From contig NZ_LGCM01000047.1 of NCBI RefSeq assembly GCF_001306035.1, positions 1 through 64,000 on the forward strand: a stretch of DNA of 64,000 nt, written 5' to 3'. Below are positions 1 to 8,346 of this stretch, in pieces; the stretch's first letter is position 1; every line of letters begins with the position of its first letter. The position numbers were made by a program, and so were the translations under genes. The notes under the pieces were generated by a model that worked only from the letters and a program-made list of their open reading frames with translations, searched no databases and was not told where the DNA came from. The DNA is from Levilinea saccharolytica (GTDB taxonomy: Bacteria > Chloroflexota > Anaerolineae > Anaerolineales > Anaerolineaceae).

Positions 1-160
1 AGCCCAGCTCACGGCGGGCGCGCTGGTTGCTGATTTCCGAATTGCTCTGCACCGTCTCCAGCGAATAGGGCGTAAAGCGCGGGCGGGTATGCGTCAGGCG
101 GTAATACCAGGGGGTCAAATGCGCCGCCGAAAGTCTGCGCGGGCTGCAAATCACCTTCAT
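1..160 (-). pseudogene. C-terminal fragment of a short-chain dehydrogenase/NAD-dependent epimerase, cut at its 5' side
   Basis: Read on the minus strand from the ATG at 160, the frame is open to the window edge. It carries a stretch (LTPWYYRLTHTRPRFTPYSL, then VQSNSEISNQRARRELG) that looks like the C-terminal part of dihydroflavonol-reductase-like SDR proteins. In that family this part follows about 250 residues of Rossmann fold. Here nothing of that fold is present, because the upstream DNA codes for a solute-binding protein on the other strand. The gene is therefore a 5'-truncated remnant, or it is joined artificially to its neighbour. Recognition rests on memory of the family and has not been aligned. 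Confidence 0.5.
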
Positions 161-1373
161 GCACCCGTTTTACGCCGATTCCGCGGCGGCCCTGGCGTCC
201 CTGACGGATGAATTTAACCAGACCAACGTCTGGGGGCTGCATGTCAAACTCCAGGCCCCCGGCAGCGCAGGGCTGATGAATCAGGCCGCGGCCGAAGCCC
301 GCCAGGACGGCTCCCTGCCTCAAATTTTGGCCGCCGAAAGCGCGCAGTTGGCCGCCTGGGAAGCCGCCCAGCCTACCTTCGCCGACCTCAACGACTACAT
401 GCAAGATCCCAATTGGGGCCTGACCGCCGAGGAACGCGCCAGCTTCTTCCCCAATTTTTGGGAAGCAGACTCCGCCGCGGACGGTACGCGCCAACTGGCT
501 CTGCCCGCCCTGCGCACCACCCGCCTGATGGTCTACAACCAGACCTGGGCCGAAGAACTGGGCTTTGCCGCTCCGCCTGCCAATGAAAAAGAGCTGGAGC
601 TCCAGCTGTGCGCCGCCCTGCAGGCCAATTTGGCCGACGCCGACCGTGCCAATGACGGCACCGGCGGCTGGATTGTGGACAACGACCCCTATACCATCCT
701 CACTTTCCTGGCCGCTTTTGGTGAAGACCCCGCCCAGATGGGCGGCCGCGCCTATTCCTTTAACACCGCTTCCAACCGCGACGCCTTCGCCTACCTGCGC
801 GGCCTGTTTGACCGCACCTGCGCCTGGAACAGCCGCCAGCCGGAACCGCAGGAATATTTCAGCACCCGCCGTACCCTGCTCTACACGGCTTCCCTGCAGG
901 ATCTGCCCCGTCAGGAGCGCATTCAGACCCGCCTGAACCCCAACGACAGCTGGACGGTGCTGCCCTTCCCTGCTGTCGCCGCTGACCCGCTGGTGATCGC
1001 CTCCGGCCACTCCTACGCCGTCAGCCTGGCCAAGCCCGAAGAGCAGTTGGGCGCCTGGCTCTTCATCCGCTGGCTCAGCCTGCCCCGCCACCAGGCGCGC
1101 CTGGCCCAAACCGCAGCCGCCTGGCCGGTTTCGCAGGCCGCCCTCGACCTGATGCAGGATTACGCCGCCAGCCATCCCCAATGGGCCGCCGCCGCACAAT
1201 GGATCCCCCAGGCTCGCCCCGCCCCCCGCTCCGGCGATTGGGCACGCACCCAGTTCGTATTGCAGGACGCCGCCTGGCAGCTTTTCCAGGCTAACCTCAC
1301 CGCCGAGCAGATCCCCGACTTGCTCTCCCAGTTGGATGACACCATCCCTGACGTGCTGCAGCCCACGCCCTAA
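159..1373 (+). CDS. ABC transporter sugar-type solute-binding protein, N-terminus missing
   Basis: This is a family 1 extracellular solute-binding protein, the kind that captures sugars outside the membrane for an ABC importer. It ends in the usual C-terminal alpha-helical lobe. The first in-frame ATG is at 159, but family-like sequence (SLRGLQITFMHPF) already begins near 129, and an in-frame TAA stands at 102-104. No signal peptide or lipobox can be placed upstream, so about 30-40 N-terminal residues are missing and the product would stay in the cytoplasm. No permease genes follow: the next genes run the other way. It is a broken gene or half of a chimeric junction. A Rho-independent terminator follows the stop codon. 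Confidence 0.75.
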   Translation: MHPFYADSAAALASLTDEFNQTNVWGLHVKLQAPGSAGLMNQAAAEARQDGSLPQILAAESAQLAAWEAAQPTFADLNDYMQDPNWGLTAEERASFFPNFWEADSAADGTRQLALPALRTTRLMVYNQTWAEELGFAAPPANEKELELQLCAALQANLADADRANDGTGGWIVDNDPYTILTFLAAFGEDPAQMGGRAYSFNTASNRDAFAYLRGLFDRTCAWNSRQPEPQEYFSTRRTLLYTASLQDLPRQERIQTRLNPNDSWTVLPFPAVAADPLVIASGHSYAVSLAKPEEQLGAWLFIRWLSLPRHQARLAQTAAAWPVSQAALDLMQDYAASHPQWAAAAQWIPQARPAPRSGDWARTQFVLQDAAWQLFQANLTAEQIPDLLSQLDDTIPDVLQPTP

Positions 1374-1382
1374 GAACAAAAA

Positions 1383-1429
1383 CGGGGCAGCCGGTGCGAA
1401 AAATCACCTCGGCTGCCCCGCTCTTTTTT
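1383..1429 (+). terminator. Rho-independent terminator
   Basis: An 11-bp perfect stem (CGGGGCAGCCG at 1383-1393 pairing with 1410-1420) is followed by a six-T run at 1424-1429. It lies 10 bases after the stop codon of the solute-binding protein and ends that plus-strand unit before the convergent genes. Confidence 0.85.
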
Positions 1430-1440
1430 CCCTGTTTCGA

Positions 1441-2286
1441 CTAACGATTGTCCATCCAGCGCGCAGGGCCCCCGCTCTGCCAGCCGCAGCTGGGGCAAGG
1501 CTCAGCGCTGTCGGCCCGCCGCATGGCTTCAATCAGCACCCGCCCCACCCGCGGCGCGTTGTGATTATAAAACTCGCGCAGCTGCGCCTCCGGCCAGTCC
1601 GAGCCGGAGTCTTCCGCCAGGTACGCCACCAGATTCAGCACCGCGATGCACGCGCCGATGGCCCGCGCATAGGTCACGTCCGGTGTCACGCTCTGCCCCA
1701 CGATATCCCCGCCCCAGGCGCGCAGCATGTGCACTTCGGCGCGGGTGGCAAAACGCGGCCCCTCCGTCACCACCGTGGTGCCCCGCCGCATCACCCGCGG
1801 GAACACCTTGCGCGCCTCTTCCAAAAGCGCCTCGCGCAGCCCGCCGCAGAAAGGCGCGCCCATGCGCATATCCTGGCCGCCAAAGGTTTCCGCTCGCCGC
1901 GTGCGCGCCTCAATGAAGTCGTCCGGCAGGATCACATCCCCAATTTCCAGCAGCGGGTTCAGGCCACCCACCCCCGCATCCGAGAGGATCTTCTTCACGC
2001 CTGCTTCGCGCATCAGCCAGAACACCTGATCGCTGCTCTGCTGGTGGGTAATGTGCGGCGCGTTCAGGTGCCAGCCGTGCATGGGGATCACCAGGGCGTC
2101 CTTGGGCTTCTCACCGCCCAACCGCACCACTTTCAGCGGCACGGTCTTGCCGTAGGGCGTGTCAAACACCGCGCCCTCTGCAAGCACCTCCACGCCTTCC
2201 ACGCCGCAGTCCTCTGGAAAACGGCAGGCCCAGGTCGCCGATCCGTTCAAAAACGCATAGGCTGCCCGCGGTATCTTGGTTGCCAT
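1441..2286 (-). CDS. 5'-methylthioadenosine phosphorylase-family nucleoside phosphorylase
   Basis: The 281-residue protein belongs to the purine nucleoside phosphorylase/MTAP fold, which cleaves nucleosides with phosphate to give a free base and (methylthio)ribose 1-phosphate in the cytoplasm. The phosphate/ribose-binding HGWH..APH motif and the purine-binding segment EGPRFATRAE followed by GDIVGQSVTP are visible. The last replaces the canonical GMT with GQS, so the true substrate is uncertain. The C-terminal tail carries CPSCGW, a possible metal or redox pair not typical of MTAP. AGGAG precedes the ATG. It lies 24 bases after the M16 protease gene on the same strand and is probably cotranscribed with it. 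Confidence 0.75.
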   Translation of the reverse strand: MATKIPRAAYAFLNGSATWACRFPEDCGVEGVEVLAEGAVFDTPYGKTVPLKVVRLGGEKPKDALVIPMHGWHLNAPHITHQQSSDQVFWLMREAGVKKILSDAGVGGLNPLLEIGDVILPDDFIEARTRRAETFGGQDMRMGAPFCGGLREALLEEARKVFPRVMRRGTTVVTEGPRFATRAEVHMLRAWGGDIVGQSVTPDVTYARAIGACIAVLNLVAYLAEDSGSDWPEAQLREFYNHNAPRVGRVLIEAMRRADSAEPCPSCGWQSGGPARWMDNR

Positions 2287-2310
2287 GTCTCCTCGCTTTC
2301 CCGGCCTACC

Positions 2311-5202
2311 CTAGAGCACACGCAAAACAGGCAGTCCGGCCTCCTCCAGTGCGTCTCCCGCCCCCATCACCACCACCGGCGTGTCCGCCAGGGCCTGTTC
2401 CAACAGCGCGCCAAACGCCTGGAAATCCTGCGGACTGCTGTTCAGCAGCCCGTCGCGGATGCGCTGACGCAGTTCATCGCTCACCCCCAGCAAATGCCGC
2501 ACCAGGCCGGTGTAGCCTTTGGCGTCCGGCAGTTGGTACGCGTCCAAATCCCCTGCCGCCCCAATGATGGCCTTCACCCGCTCGGCCTCGTCCAACGCCA
2601 AATTTTTCAAGAACTCCGGCGTGCGCCGGTAGATATCCAAAGTGGCCTTGAGATTAGGATCGCGGTAGGAAAGCAGCGAGAACACCCCCGAATAGGGGTC
2701 AAAGGAGGCAAAGCCGCCGTAGGCCCCGCCCTGCACGCGCACCTTTTCCCACATCCAGGTGGCGTTGAGGTACTGCAGCACCGCCAGGGTGGAACCTTGC
2801 CAGGTGTAGCCGTGCGCAAACAGGTTTGCCGCCGCACCCACATAGTTCACCTGAGCCGGAATGGCCAGGCCCTCGTTGGCCGGATACACCGGCGGCTGCC
2901 AGCTTTCCGCGCGTAATTCGCGCAGCGGCAGCCCATTCAGGAAATCTTCCACCGCCGGGCGCAGCCCGCCCCAGCGCGCCGCTTCCAGGGTCACGTTGCT
3001 CATCATGCCCCGCCCGTGCAGCAGCCGTTCGCGCATGCCTTCCAACACCGCCAACACGCCCGTCCAGTCGCGCTCCAGCCGTTCGGTCAGCTCGCGCAGG
3101 AAGAACAGCCAGCTCACGCCCCCTATCGTCTCTGAAACCCAGCCCGCTTCATCAAAACGCGCCCGCAGGCGGGAATTCACCACGCGGTGGCCCACATCCG
3201 CCAGCCGCCCCTCCAGCGAAGCCCGCGCCTCCAGCACCATCTGACGGAAACGCTCGCGGTTGTCAAAATTGACCTCGGTGAGCACATCCCGCAAAATATC
3301 CAGCAGCTCGGCGCTGCGTTCGGCCATCACCTTGCCGCGCAGGAACAGCCAGGCTGCCGCCGGGCCGCCCCCAGGCCGCGCCGAAAGCAGCACCTGGGTG
3401 TGCACGCCGCCGGTGCTGCGTCCAATGCGCTGCAAGAGCTGCACATAGCTCTCGCGTTGGGTACCCATCTCGGTCAGCGCCCGCCCAAACAGCGGCACAA
3501 ACGGCAGCCATTCCTGCGGCAGCTGGTGCAGATCAAAACCCACGTCAAAATACAAAATGCCGTTGGTGAACAGGTCGTGGTACAGCAGCTGCCCCTCGCC
3601 CACCGCGCTCAGCTCGCCGGGGATCTTCTTGGCCAGCGGCTCCAGGTCGCTCAATTTCAGGGTGGGGATGGCCGCCAGCGCCTCGGGGCTGTCGGGGGTC
3701 TCCTGACGGCGCTGCAATTCCTCCGCCGCGGCCGCAACCGCCGCCAGCGCATCCGCGTCCATGCCCGCCGCCGCCCGGTCCAACCGCGCGCGTTCATCCT
3801 GCGCGCGGCGATCTGCCAGATGGGCGTCCGGTTCCAAAATCACCGTCACGCGGTGGGGGTTATCCACGAACAATTCCCGCGTCAGGCCTTCCAGCACACG
3901 CTCCCCCTGCGCCAGCCGCGCCTTGAGGGCTGCCAGCGGAGCTTCCAGCCGCAGCGCCCCAAAGGGGTCTTCCCCATACAGCCACAGATCCATCGCGCGC
4001 AGCATCACCGCCAATCCGCGCGGATAGGAGCCGGTGTTGTTTTCACGCAGCGCAAATTCCACGCTGTTCAAGGCCGCACCCACGGTATCAGCATCAAAAC
4101 CCTCTTCTGCCAACCGGCGCAGCGTATCCAAAATCAACGTCTCCACTGCATCCACATTTTCGGCGCTGACCCCTTTCAGCCCTACCGAATAAAACGGCTG
4201 GCGCAGGCCCATGTCCAGCCCGCGGCCGGTCAAATCTTCGCCTAAGCCCGATTCGATCAAAGCGCGGTAGAGCGGGTCGGCGGGGGTGCCGGTCAGCGCC
4301 CGCTCCAACACGGCCAAATCCACCATGCCCTGCGGCGTTTTCAGCGCCTCCGGCAGCATCCAGTTCACCGTCAGCATGCGTTTGTTTTCATCCTCGGCAG
4401 CCTCATAGCCCTGCACCAGCCGTCGGGGCTGTGCAAAGCGCGTCTGCGGGGCAATCTGGCTGTCCACAGCCTGCCAATCAAACTCGTTCAAAAACTCAGC
4501 TAGTTTTTCCAGACGGCGCTCTTCGGGGTCGTCGCCGTAAAAGAAAATGCGCGCGTTGGATGGGTGGTAAAAGCGCCGGTGAAAGCCCTCAAACTGTTCC
4601 CAGGTCAGCCCAGGGATGGCCGTCGGGTCGCCGCCGCTGTCGAAGCCGTAAATAGCCTCCGGAAAAACCGCATGCTGGCTGACCTCGTCCAACACCCCAT
4701 CCGGGGACGAATAGGCCCCCTTCATCTCGTTGAACACCACCCCCTTATAGCTCAGCGTGCCGTCCTCTTCCACCTCATAATGCCAGCCCTCCTGCATCAG
4801 CGTGGACGGAGTTAAGTTTGGGAAGAGCACCGCGTCCAGATACACATCCACCAGATTGTAAAAATCCTGCAAATTGGCGCTGGCCACCGGATAGGTGGTT
4901 TTGTCGGGGTAGGTCATGGCGTTCAGAAAGGTGTTCAGCGAGCCTTTCATCAATTCCACAAACGGCTCCCGCACCGCGTACTTGCGCGAACCGCACAGCA
5001 CCGAATGTTCCATGATGTGCGCTACCCCGCTCGAATCCGGCGGCGGCGTGCGAAAGGTGATGCCAAACACCTTGTTCTCGTCATCGTTTTGAATCGTCAG
5101 CACTTCCGCGCCCGTTTTAATATGACGGTAAAATCGCCCCACGGCGTTCAATTCTTCAATCGCTTCTTCTCGCAGCAGCTCAAAACCGTGCGTATGGGTC
5201 AT
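2311..5202 (-). CDS. PreP-type M16C zinc metallopeptidase (insulinase family)
   Basis: This 963-residue protein has the length and layout of presequence-protease (PreP/M16C) enzymes. Two homologous halves form a closed chamber that degrades short peptides. The inverted zinc motif HIMEH (His62, Glu65, His66) is intact near the N-terminus, and no signal peptide is seen, so it is probably cytoplasmic. The ATG has a strong GGGAGG site, and a TTGCAT-N16-TATAAT promoter lies upstream. Peptide degradation fits the other peptidases in this window. The function call is firm at family level; the substrates are unknown. Confidence 0.9.
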   Translation of the reverse strand: MTHTHGFELLREEAIEELNAVGRFYRHIKTGAEVLTIQNDDENKVFGITFRTPPPDSSGVAHIMEHSVLCGSRKYAVREPFVELMKGSLNTFLNAMTYPDKTTYPVASANLQDFYNLVDVYLDAVLFPNLTPSTLMQEGWHYEVEEDGTLSYKGVVFNEMKGAYSSPDGVLDEVSQHAVFPEAIYGFDSGGDPTAIPGLTWEQFEGFHRRFYHPSNARIFFYGDDPEERRLEKLAEFLNEFDWQAVDSQIAPQTRFAQPRRLVQGYEAAEDENKRMLTVNWMLPEALKTPQGMVDLAVLERALTGTPADPLYRALIESGLGEDLTGRGLDMGLRQPFYSVGLKGVSAENVDAVETLILDTLRRLAEEGFDADTVGAALNSVEFALRENNTGSYPRGLAVMLRAMDLWLYGEDPFGALRLEAPLAALKARLAQGERVLEGLTRELFVDNPHRVTVILEPDAHLADRRAQDERARLDRAAAGMDADALAAVAAAAEELQRRQETPDSPEALAAIPTLKLSDLEPLAKKIPGELSAVGEGQLLYHDLFTNGILYFDVGFDLHQLPQEWLPFVPLFGRALTEMGTQRESYVQLLQRIGRSTGGVHTQVLLSARPGGGPAAAWLFLRGKVMAERSAELLDILRDVLTEVNFDNRERFRQMVLEARASLEGRLADVGHRVVNSRLRARFDEAGWVSETIGGVSWLFFLRELTERLERDWTGVLAVLEGMRERLLHGRGMMSNVTLEAARWGGLRPAVEDFLNGLPLRELRAESWQPPVYPANEGLAIPAQVNYVGAAANLFAHGYTWQGSTLAVLQYLNATWMWEKVRVQGGAYGGFASFDPYSGVFSLLSYRDPNLKATLDIYRRTPEFLKNLALDEAERVKAIIGAAGDLDAYQLPDAKGYTGLVRHLLGVSDELRQRIRDGLLNSSPQDFQAFGALLEQALADTPVVVMGAGDALEEAGLPVLRVL

Positions 5203-5246
5203 TTGCGCTTGCCTCCCAAAAAAAGAATACCTGCTTCACAGGCTTG

Positions 5247-5274
5247 ATTATACCCCGCCGGCCTGCGGATGCAA
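5247..5274 (-). promoter_or_regulatory. Sigma-70-type promoter for the M16 protease gene
   Basis: On the minus strand a TTGCAT -35 (5269-5274) is separated by 16 bases from a perfect TATAAT -10 (5247-5252), about 45 bases upstream of the M16 protease ATG. Confidence 0.65.
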
Positions 5275-5342
5275 AATCGGCCGCCCTTCCCATCATTTGC
5301 GATACAATAAACCCATCCCCGCTTGAACCCCGGTGCGCTCCC

Positions 5343-6455
5343 ATGATTCCAAACCCTCCCCCCACATCCTGGCTCGAAATTGACCTGTCCGCCGTGGCCC
5401 ACAACACCCGCGTCATCGCTCAGGCGGCCGGGGTTCCTCTGATGGCCGTGATCAAAAGTGACGGCTACGGTCACGGGGCGGTGCCCGTGGCGGAAACCTT
5501 CCTCAAGTCCGGCGGCCTGTGGCTGGGCGTGGTGCGTGTAGAAGAGGCCCTGGTTCTGCGCCGCGCCGGAATCCAGGCCCCCATTCTGCTGGTGGGCAGC
5601 CTCATCCCGGAACAGTTAGACGCCGCCATCGCCGCCCAGGTCACCATCGCCGTCGGCAGCCTGGAACTGCTCCAGGCCGCCCAGCAGCGCGCCGCCGCCC
5701 TGCAAACCCCCGCCCTCGTCCACCTGAAGGTGGATACGGGTATGGGCCGCCTGGGCGTTTTTCCCCACGAGGCCGGGGCATTTGCCGCCCTTGCCCAGGG
5801 GTCGCCCTGGGTGCGTTTGGACGGCGTGTTCAGCCATCTGGCCAGCGCCGGGGATGACCCCGCCCTCACCAACCTGCAAATCAGCCGCTTCGAGGCCGCT
5901 GTGGCCGCCGTGCGCGCCGCAGGGGCCAACCCCACCTGGATTCACCTCTCCAACTCCGCTGCCATCGCCCTGGTTCCCGAAGCTCGCTTCAATCTGGTGC
6001 GCGCGGGCGGCATCCTCTACGGTATCACCCAGGAACTCCCTGCCCCGTGGATCGCCTCCCTGCGCCCCGCCATGACCTGGAAAGCCCGCCTGCTGTCGGT
6101 CAAAACCATGCCAGCCGGTTGGACGGTCTCTTACGGCGCGCGCTACCGGTGTTCTGAAGGCGAACGCATCGGCGTGCTGCCCGTGGGCCACGGCGACGGC
6201 TACCGCCGTTCGGAGGATAATCAGGTGTTGGTCGGCGGTCGGCGCGCCCGCGTGGTGGGCCTCAACTGTATGGATCTCTCCATGGTCTCCCTGCCCGCCC
6301 CCGCAGCCGCCGGGGATGAGGTCGTGCTGCTGGGCCGGCAAGGTTCGGAGCAAATCACCGTGGAAGAGCTGCGCAACCGTTGGCGTTCCAGCTATTCCGG
6401 CGTGTGCCTGATCCACCCGCGCATCCCGCGCGTCTATTTCCCCGCCGGGGATTAG
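5343..6455 (+). CDS. alr: Alanine racemase
   Basis: The protein is a PLP-dependent racemase that makes D-alanine for peptidoglycan. The PLP lysine lies in AVIKSDGYGHG (Lys38) near the N-terminus, and the catalytic-tyrosine region (YGARYRCSEG) and the C-terminal beta-domain signature (GLNCMDLSMV) are present. The ATG at 5343 was chosen because it gives the usual family start shortly before WLEIDLSAVAHN; an upstream in-frame start at 5244 would add 33 residues unlike the family. The product is about 370 residues, a normal length. Its 3' end overlaps by 4 bases the end of the convergent membrane-protein gene. Confidence 0.93.
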   Translation: MIPNPPPTSWLEIDLSAVAHNTRVIAQAAGVPLMAVIKSDGYGHGAVPVAETFLKSGGLWLGVVRVEEALVLRRAGIQAPILLVGSLIPEQLDAAIAAQVTIAVGSLELLQAAQQRAAALQTPALVHLKVDTGMGRLGVFPHEAGAFAALAQGSPWVRLDGVFSHLASAGDDPALTNLQISRFEAAVAAVRAAGANPTWIHLSNSAAIALVPEARFNLVRAGGILYGITQELPAPWIASLRPAMTWKARLLSVKTMPAGWTVSYGARYRCSEGERIGVLPVGHGDGYRRSEDNQVLVGGRRARVVGLNCMDLSMVSLPAPAAAGDEVVLLGRQGSEQITVEELRNRWRSSYSGVCLIHPRIPRVYFPAGD

Positions 6456-7285
6456 GCCGTTTCTCGCTCTGGGGCGCGCCGCCCCAGCAGGGCCTTCACC
6501 CGCGGCCAAAAGAGTTCATACAACCGCAGCACCCGCCAAAACGCCACCGCCGCCATCCCGTGCGCCAAGACGGCGAAAAACGGCGGGGTTTGCCGGGTGT
6601 AATACGTCCAGCATTCGCGCGTGGTGCCCCAGCGCTCCAAAAAGTAACCCAAGCCCGCCCCCGCCGCGAACACCAGCACCATCGCGCGCCGGTCTACCGG
6701 CGTGAGGATCAGGAACACGCACAGCACCAGGGCCATCACCGTCAGCGAACGATTTAGGGTGGGCGCTACAAAGATCACCATCAGCCCCAGGAAAATGCCA
6801 AACACCGCCCAATAGCCCCAGCGGAACACACCCTCCGGCCAATTCTTCGTCCAGCGCGCCAGCAGGCGGTACAGCCGGTCAATAGACAGGCTGGCGATCG
6901 GCCAGGCCGGGATAATCCACAGCGGCGGACGCTCCGCCGTGTAATACGTCCACAGGCTGGTCTGCGTCCCCCAGCTTTCAATCACCAACCCGCCCGCCAA
7001 CCCAATGGCAAAGATAGGGAAATCCTTGCCCAAATGCGCGTTGGCCATGATCAGCAACGTCATCGCCAGGAAAATCCCCAGCAGCAGCCAGTCGAACTGC
7101 ACCCAAAACGGATAATCGGGATTGTAGGTGTCCAGATAGGCCTGCAGCAGCGGCCACCACACATACCCTATCAAGAAAATGAGCACCATAAACACGCTCA
7201 ACAGGGCATAGCTGGCGCGCGTCCAGCCCAGCCGCGCCCCCAGGCTGCGCTTGCGCGGTTTTTCTTCTTCAGCCGCTTTCTCCAT
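6452..7285 (-). CDS. Multi-pass membrane protein with an internal duplication, unknown function
   Basis: This protein of about 277 residues has roughly seven hydrophobic segments after a basic N-terminal stretch, so it is an inner-membrane protein. The same aromatic motif occurs twice, ESWGTQTSLWTYYTAERPPLW and ERWGTTRECWTYYTRQTPP, about 120 residues apart. Each copy falls between membrane segments, which indicates an internal repeat. I do not recognise a named family; the WGT...WTYYT repeat resembles the small YwaF/DUF2878-like group of uncharacterised proteins only loosely. The ATG at 7285 has GGAAGG just upstream. An upstream in-frame start at 7339 would add 18 residues. Confidence 0.6.
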   Translation of the reverse strand: MEKAAEEEKPRKRSLGARLGWTRASYALLSVFMVLIFLIGYVWWPLLQAYLDTYNPDYPFWVQFDWLLLGIFLAMTLLIMANAHLGKDFPIFAIGLAGGLVIESWGTQTSLWTYYTAERPPLWIIPAWPIASLSIDRLYRLLARWTKNWPEGVFRWGYWAVFGIFLGLMVIFVAPTLNRSLTVMALVLCVFLILTPVDRRAMVLVFAAGAGLGYFLERWGTTRECWTYYTRQTPPFFAVLAHGMAAVAFWRVLRLYELFWPRVKALLGRRAPERETA

Positions 7286-7388
7286 GCCTTCCGCCGCCCT
7301 TTCGCTCCTGCCGATAAAAGCGCAGGCGTGTTTTCGCACGCCCGCGGTGAATTTTGATGCTATATTTTAATCACAATTACGGTGCGCC

Positions 7389-7634
7389 ATGCAAATTCAG
7401 GTCGTTCTTCATGCCGTCTTACGTGAAAAGCTGCCCCCCCAGGCGCGCGGTCGGGCTGTGCTGACCCTTCCCGAAGGCGCAGCTCTCCGCGATGTTTTGG
7501 CCCAGCTGAACTTAGACCGCCATGTCACCTGCGCCGTTAATGGGCGCGTCCAACGCGATCTATCAACCCCTCTGCGCGACGGCGATGAGGTGCACTGCTT
7601 CCGCGCCGCGGGCGGGGGCTGTTTGTCCCTCTAA
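7389..7634 (+). CDS. MoaD/ThiS-like ubiquitin-fold sulfur carrier with C-terminal extension
   Basis: The 81-residue protein has the beta-grasp pattern of MoaD/ThiS proteins, which carry sulfur as a C-terminal thiocarboxylate for molybdopterin or thiamin synthesis. The family ends in a free Gly-Gly. Here the sequence runs RAAGGGCLSL, four residues past the glycines, so it would need trimming to work as a sulfur carrier, or it may do something else. It stands alone, with no moaE, thiF or thiG nearby, and its end overlaps the convergent mgtC gene by 4 bases. A second MoaD-like gene with a normal GG end is found at 58964-59239. Confidence 0.7.
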   Translation: MQIQVVLHAVLREKLPPQARGRAVLTLPEGAALRDVLAQLNLDRHVTCAVNGRVQRDLSTPLRDGDEVHCFRAAGGGCLSL

Positions 7635-8302
7635 GGCGCGGTCTTAATCACCCGCACCCCGCTGACATTCGAAAGTTCTTCCGCCACCTCATCCAACTGT
7701 TTGCCGTCTTTCAGCTTGAACACAGTTTCGATCTTTATGCGTTTGGTGCGCACATGCTTGCTGATGGTGAACGGCTCGTTGCCGGTTGCAAAGTGCGTTA
7801 AGATCGCCCGAATTTCCTGCTCAATCCCCGGGCGGTAATCCACCGTCAGGGTCAGCGCCACCACCAACCGCGGGCGCACGAAACGCGTCTCAAACACGTT
7901 TAACAGGGAGAGCACCACCAAAAGAGTCACCGTGGCTCCCAGCGCTGGGATATAATACCCCGCGCCCACCACCAGGCCCACAATCGCCATGGTCCACAGC
8001 GACGCCGCCGTGGTCAGCCCTTTCACCGAGGCTCCAAAACGCAGAATGGCCCCCGCTCCCAAAAAGCCGATACCCGAAATCACCTGCGCTGCCAGCCGTG
8101 CCGGGTCGCCGTTGGGCGCAAATTCACGAAACTGCATAGCCAGGTTGATCGAAAGACTCATCGCCAGCGAAGCGCCCATCACCACCACAATATGGGTGCG
8201 CAGCCCCGCCGGCTGGTTTTGCCGCTCGCGTTCAAACCCCACCAACGCCCCCAACCCTGCTGCTGCCAGTAAGCGCAAAACAATCTCAATATCAGCAACC
8301 AT
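7631..8302 (-). CDS. MgtC/SapB family membrane protein
   Basis: The N-terminal 140 residues hold four to five hydrophobic segments with the MgtC signature region (GALVGFERERQNQPAGLRTH and the GIGFLGAGAILR stretch). A cytoplasmic C-terminal domain of about 80 residues follows, of the ACT-like type found in many MgtC proteins. Known members affect magnesium homeostasis or ATP synthase activity; none of this can be tested here. It is the last gene in the run of minus-strand genes that starts with the peptide-binding protein and begins 45 bases after the C45 peptidase gene, so it may be transcribed with them. Confidence 0.85.
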   Translation of the reverse strand: MVADIEIVLRLLAAAGLGALVGFERERQNQPAGLRTHIVVVMGASLAMSLSINLAMQFREFAPNGDPARLAAQVISGIGFLGAGAILRFGASVKGLTTAASLWTMAIVGLVVGAGYYIPALGATVTLLVVLSLLNVFETRFVRPRLVVALTLTVDYRPGIEQEIRAILTHFATGNEPFTISKHVRTKRIKIETVFKLKDGKQLDEVAEELSNVSGVRVIKTAP

Positions 8303-8346
8303 CTGTGCCCTTCTTTCATGGATAATTGGTCCTCCAAACGTCAGTT

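Noticed and set aside
9-1379. 456-codon minus-strand frame opposite the solute-binding protein
   Set aside because: Composition is Gly/Ala/Val/Gln-rich without motifs; the plus-strand frame matches a known family.
1336-2916. 526-codon plus-strand frame across the phosphorylase and M16 genes
   Set aside because: Antisense to two genes with intact motifs; it also runs through the terminator at 1383-1429.
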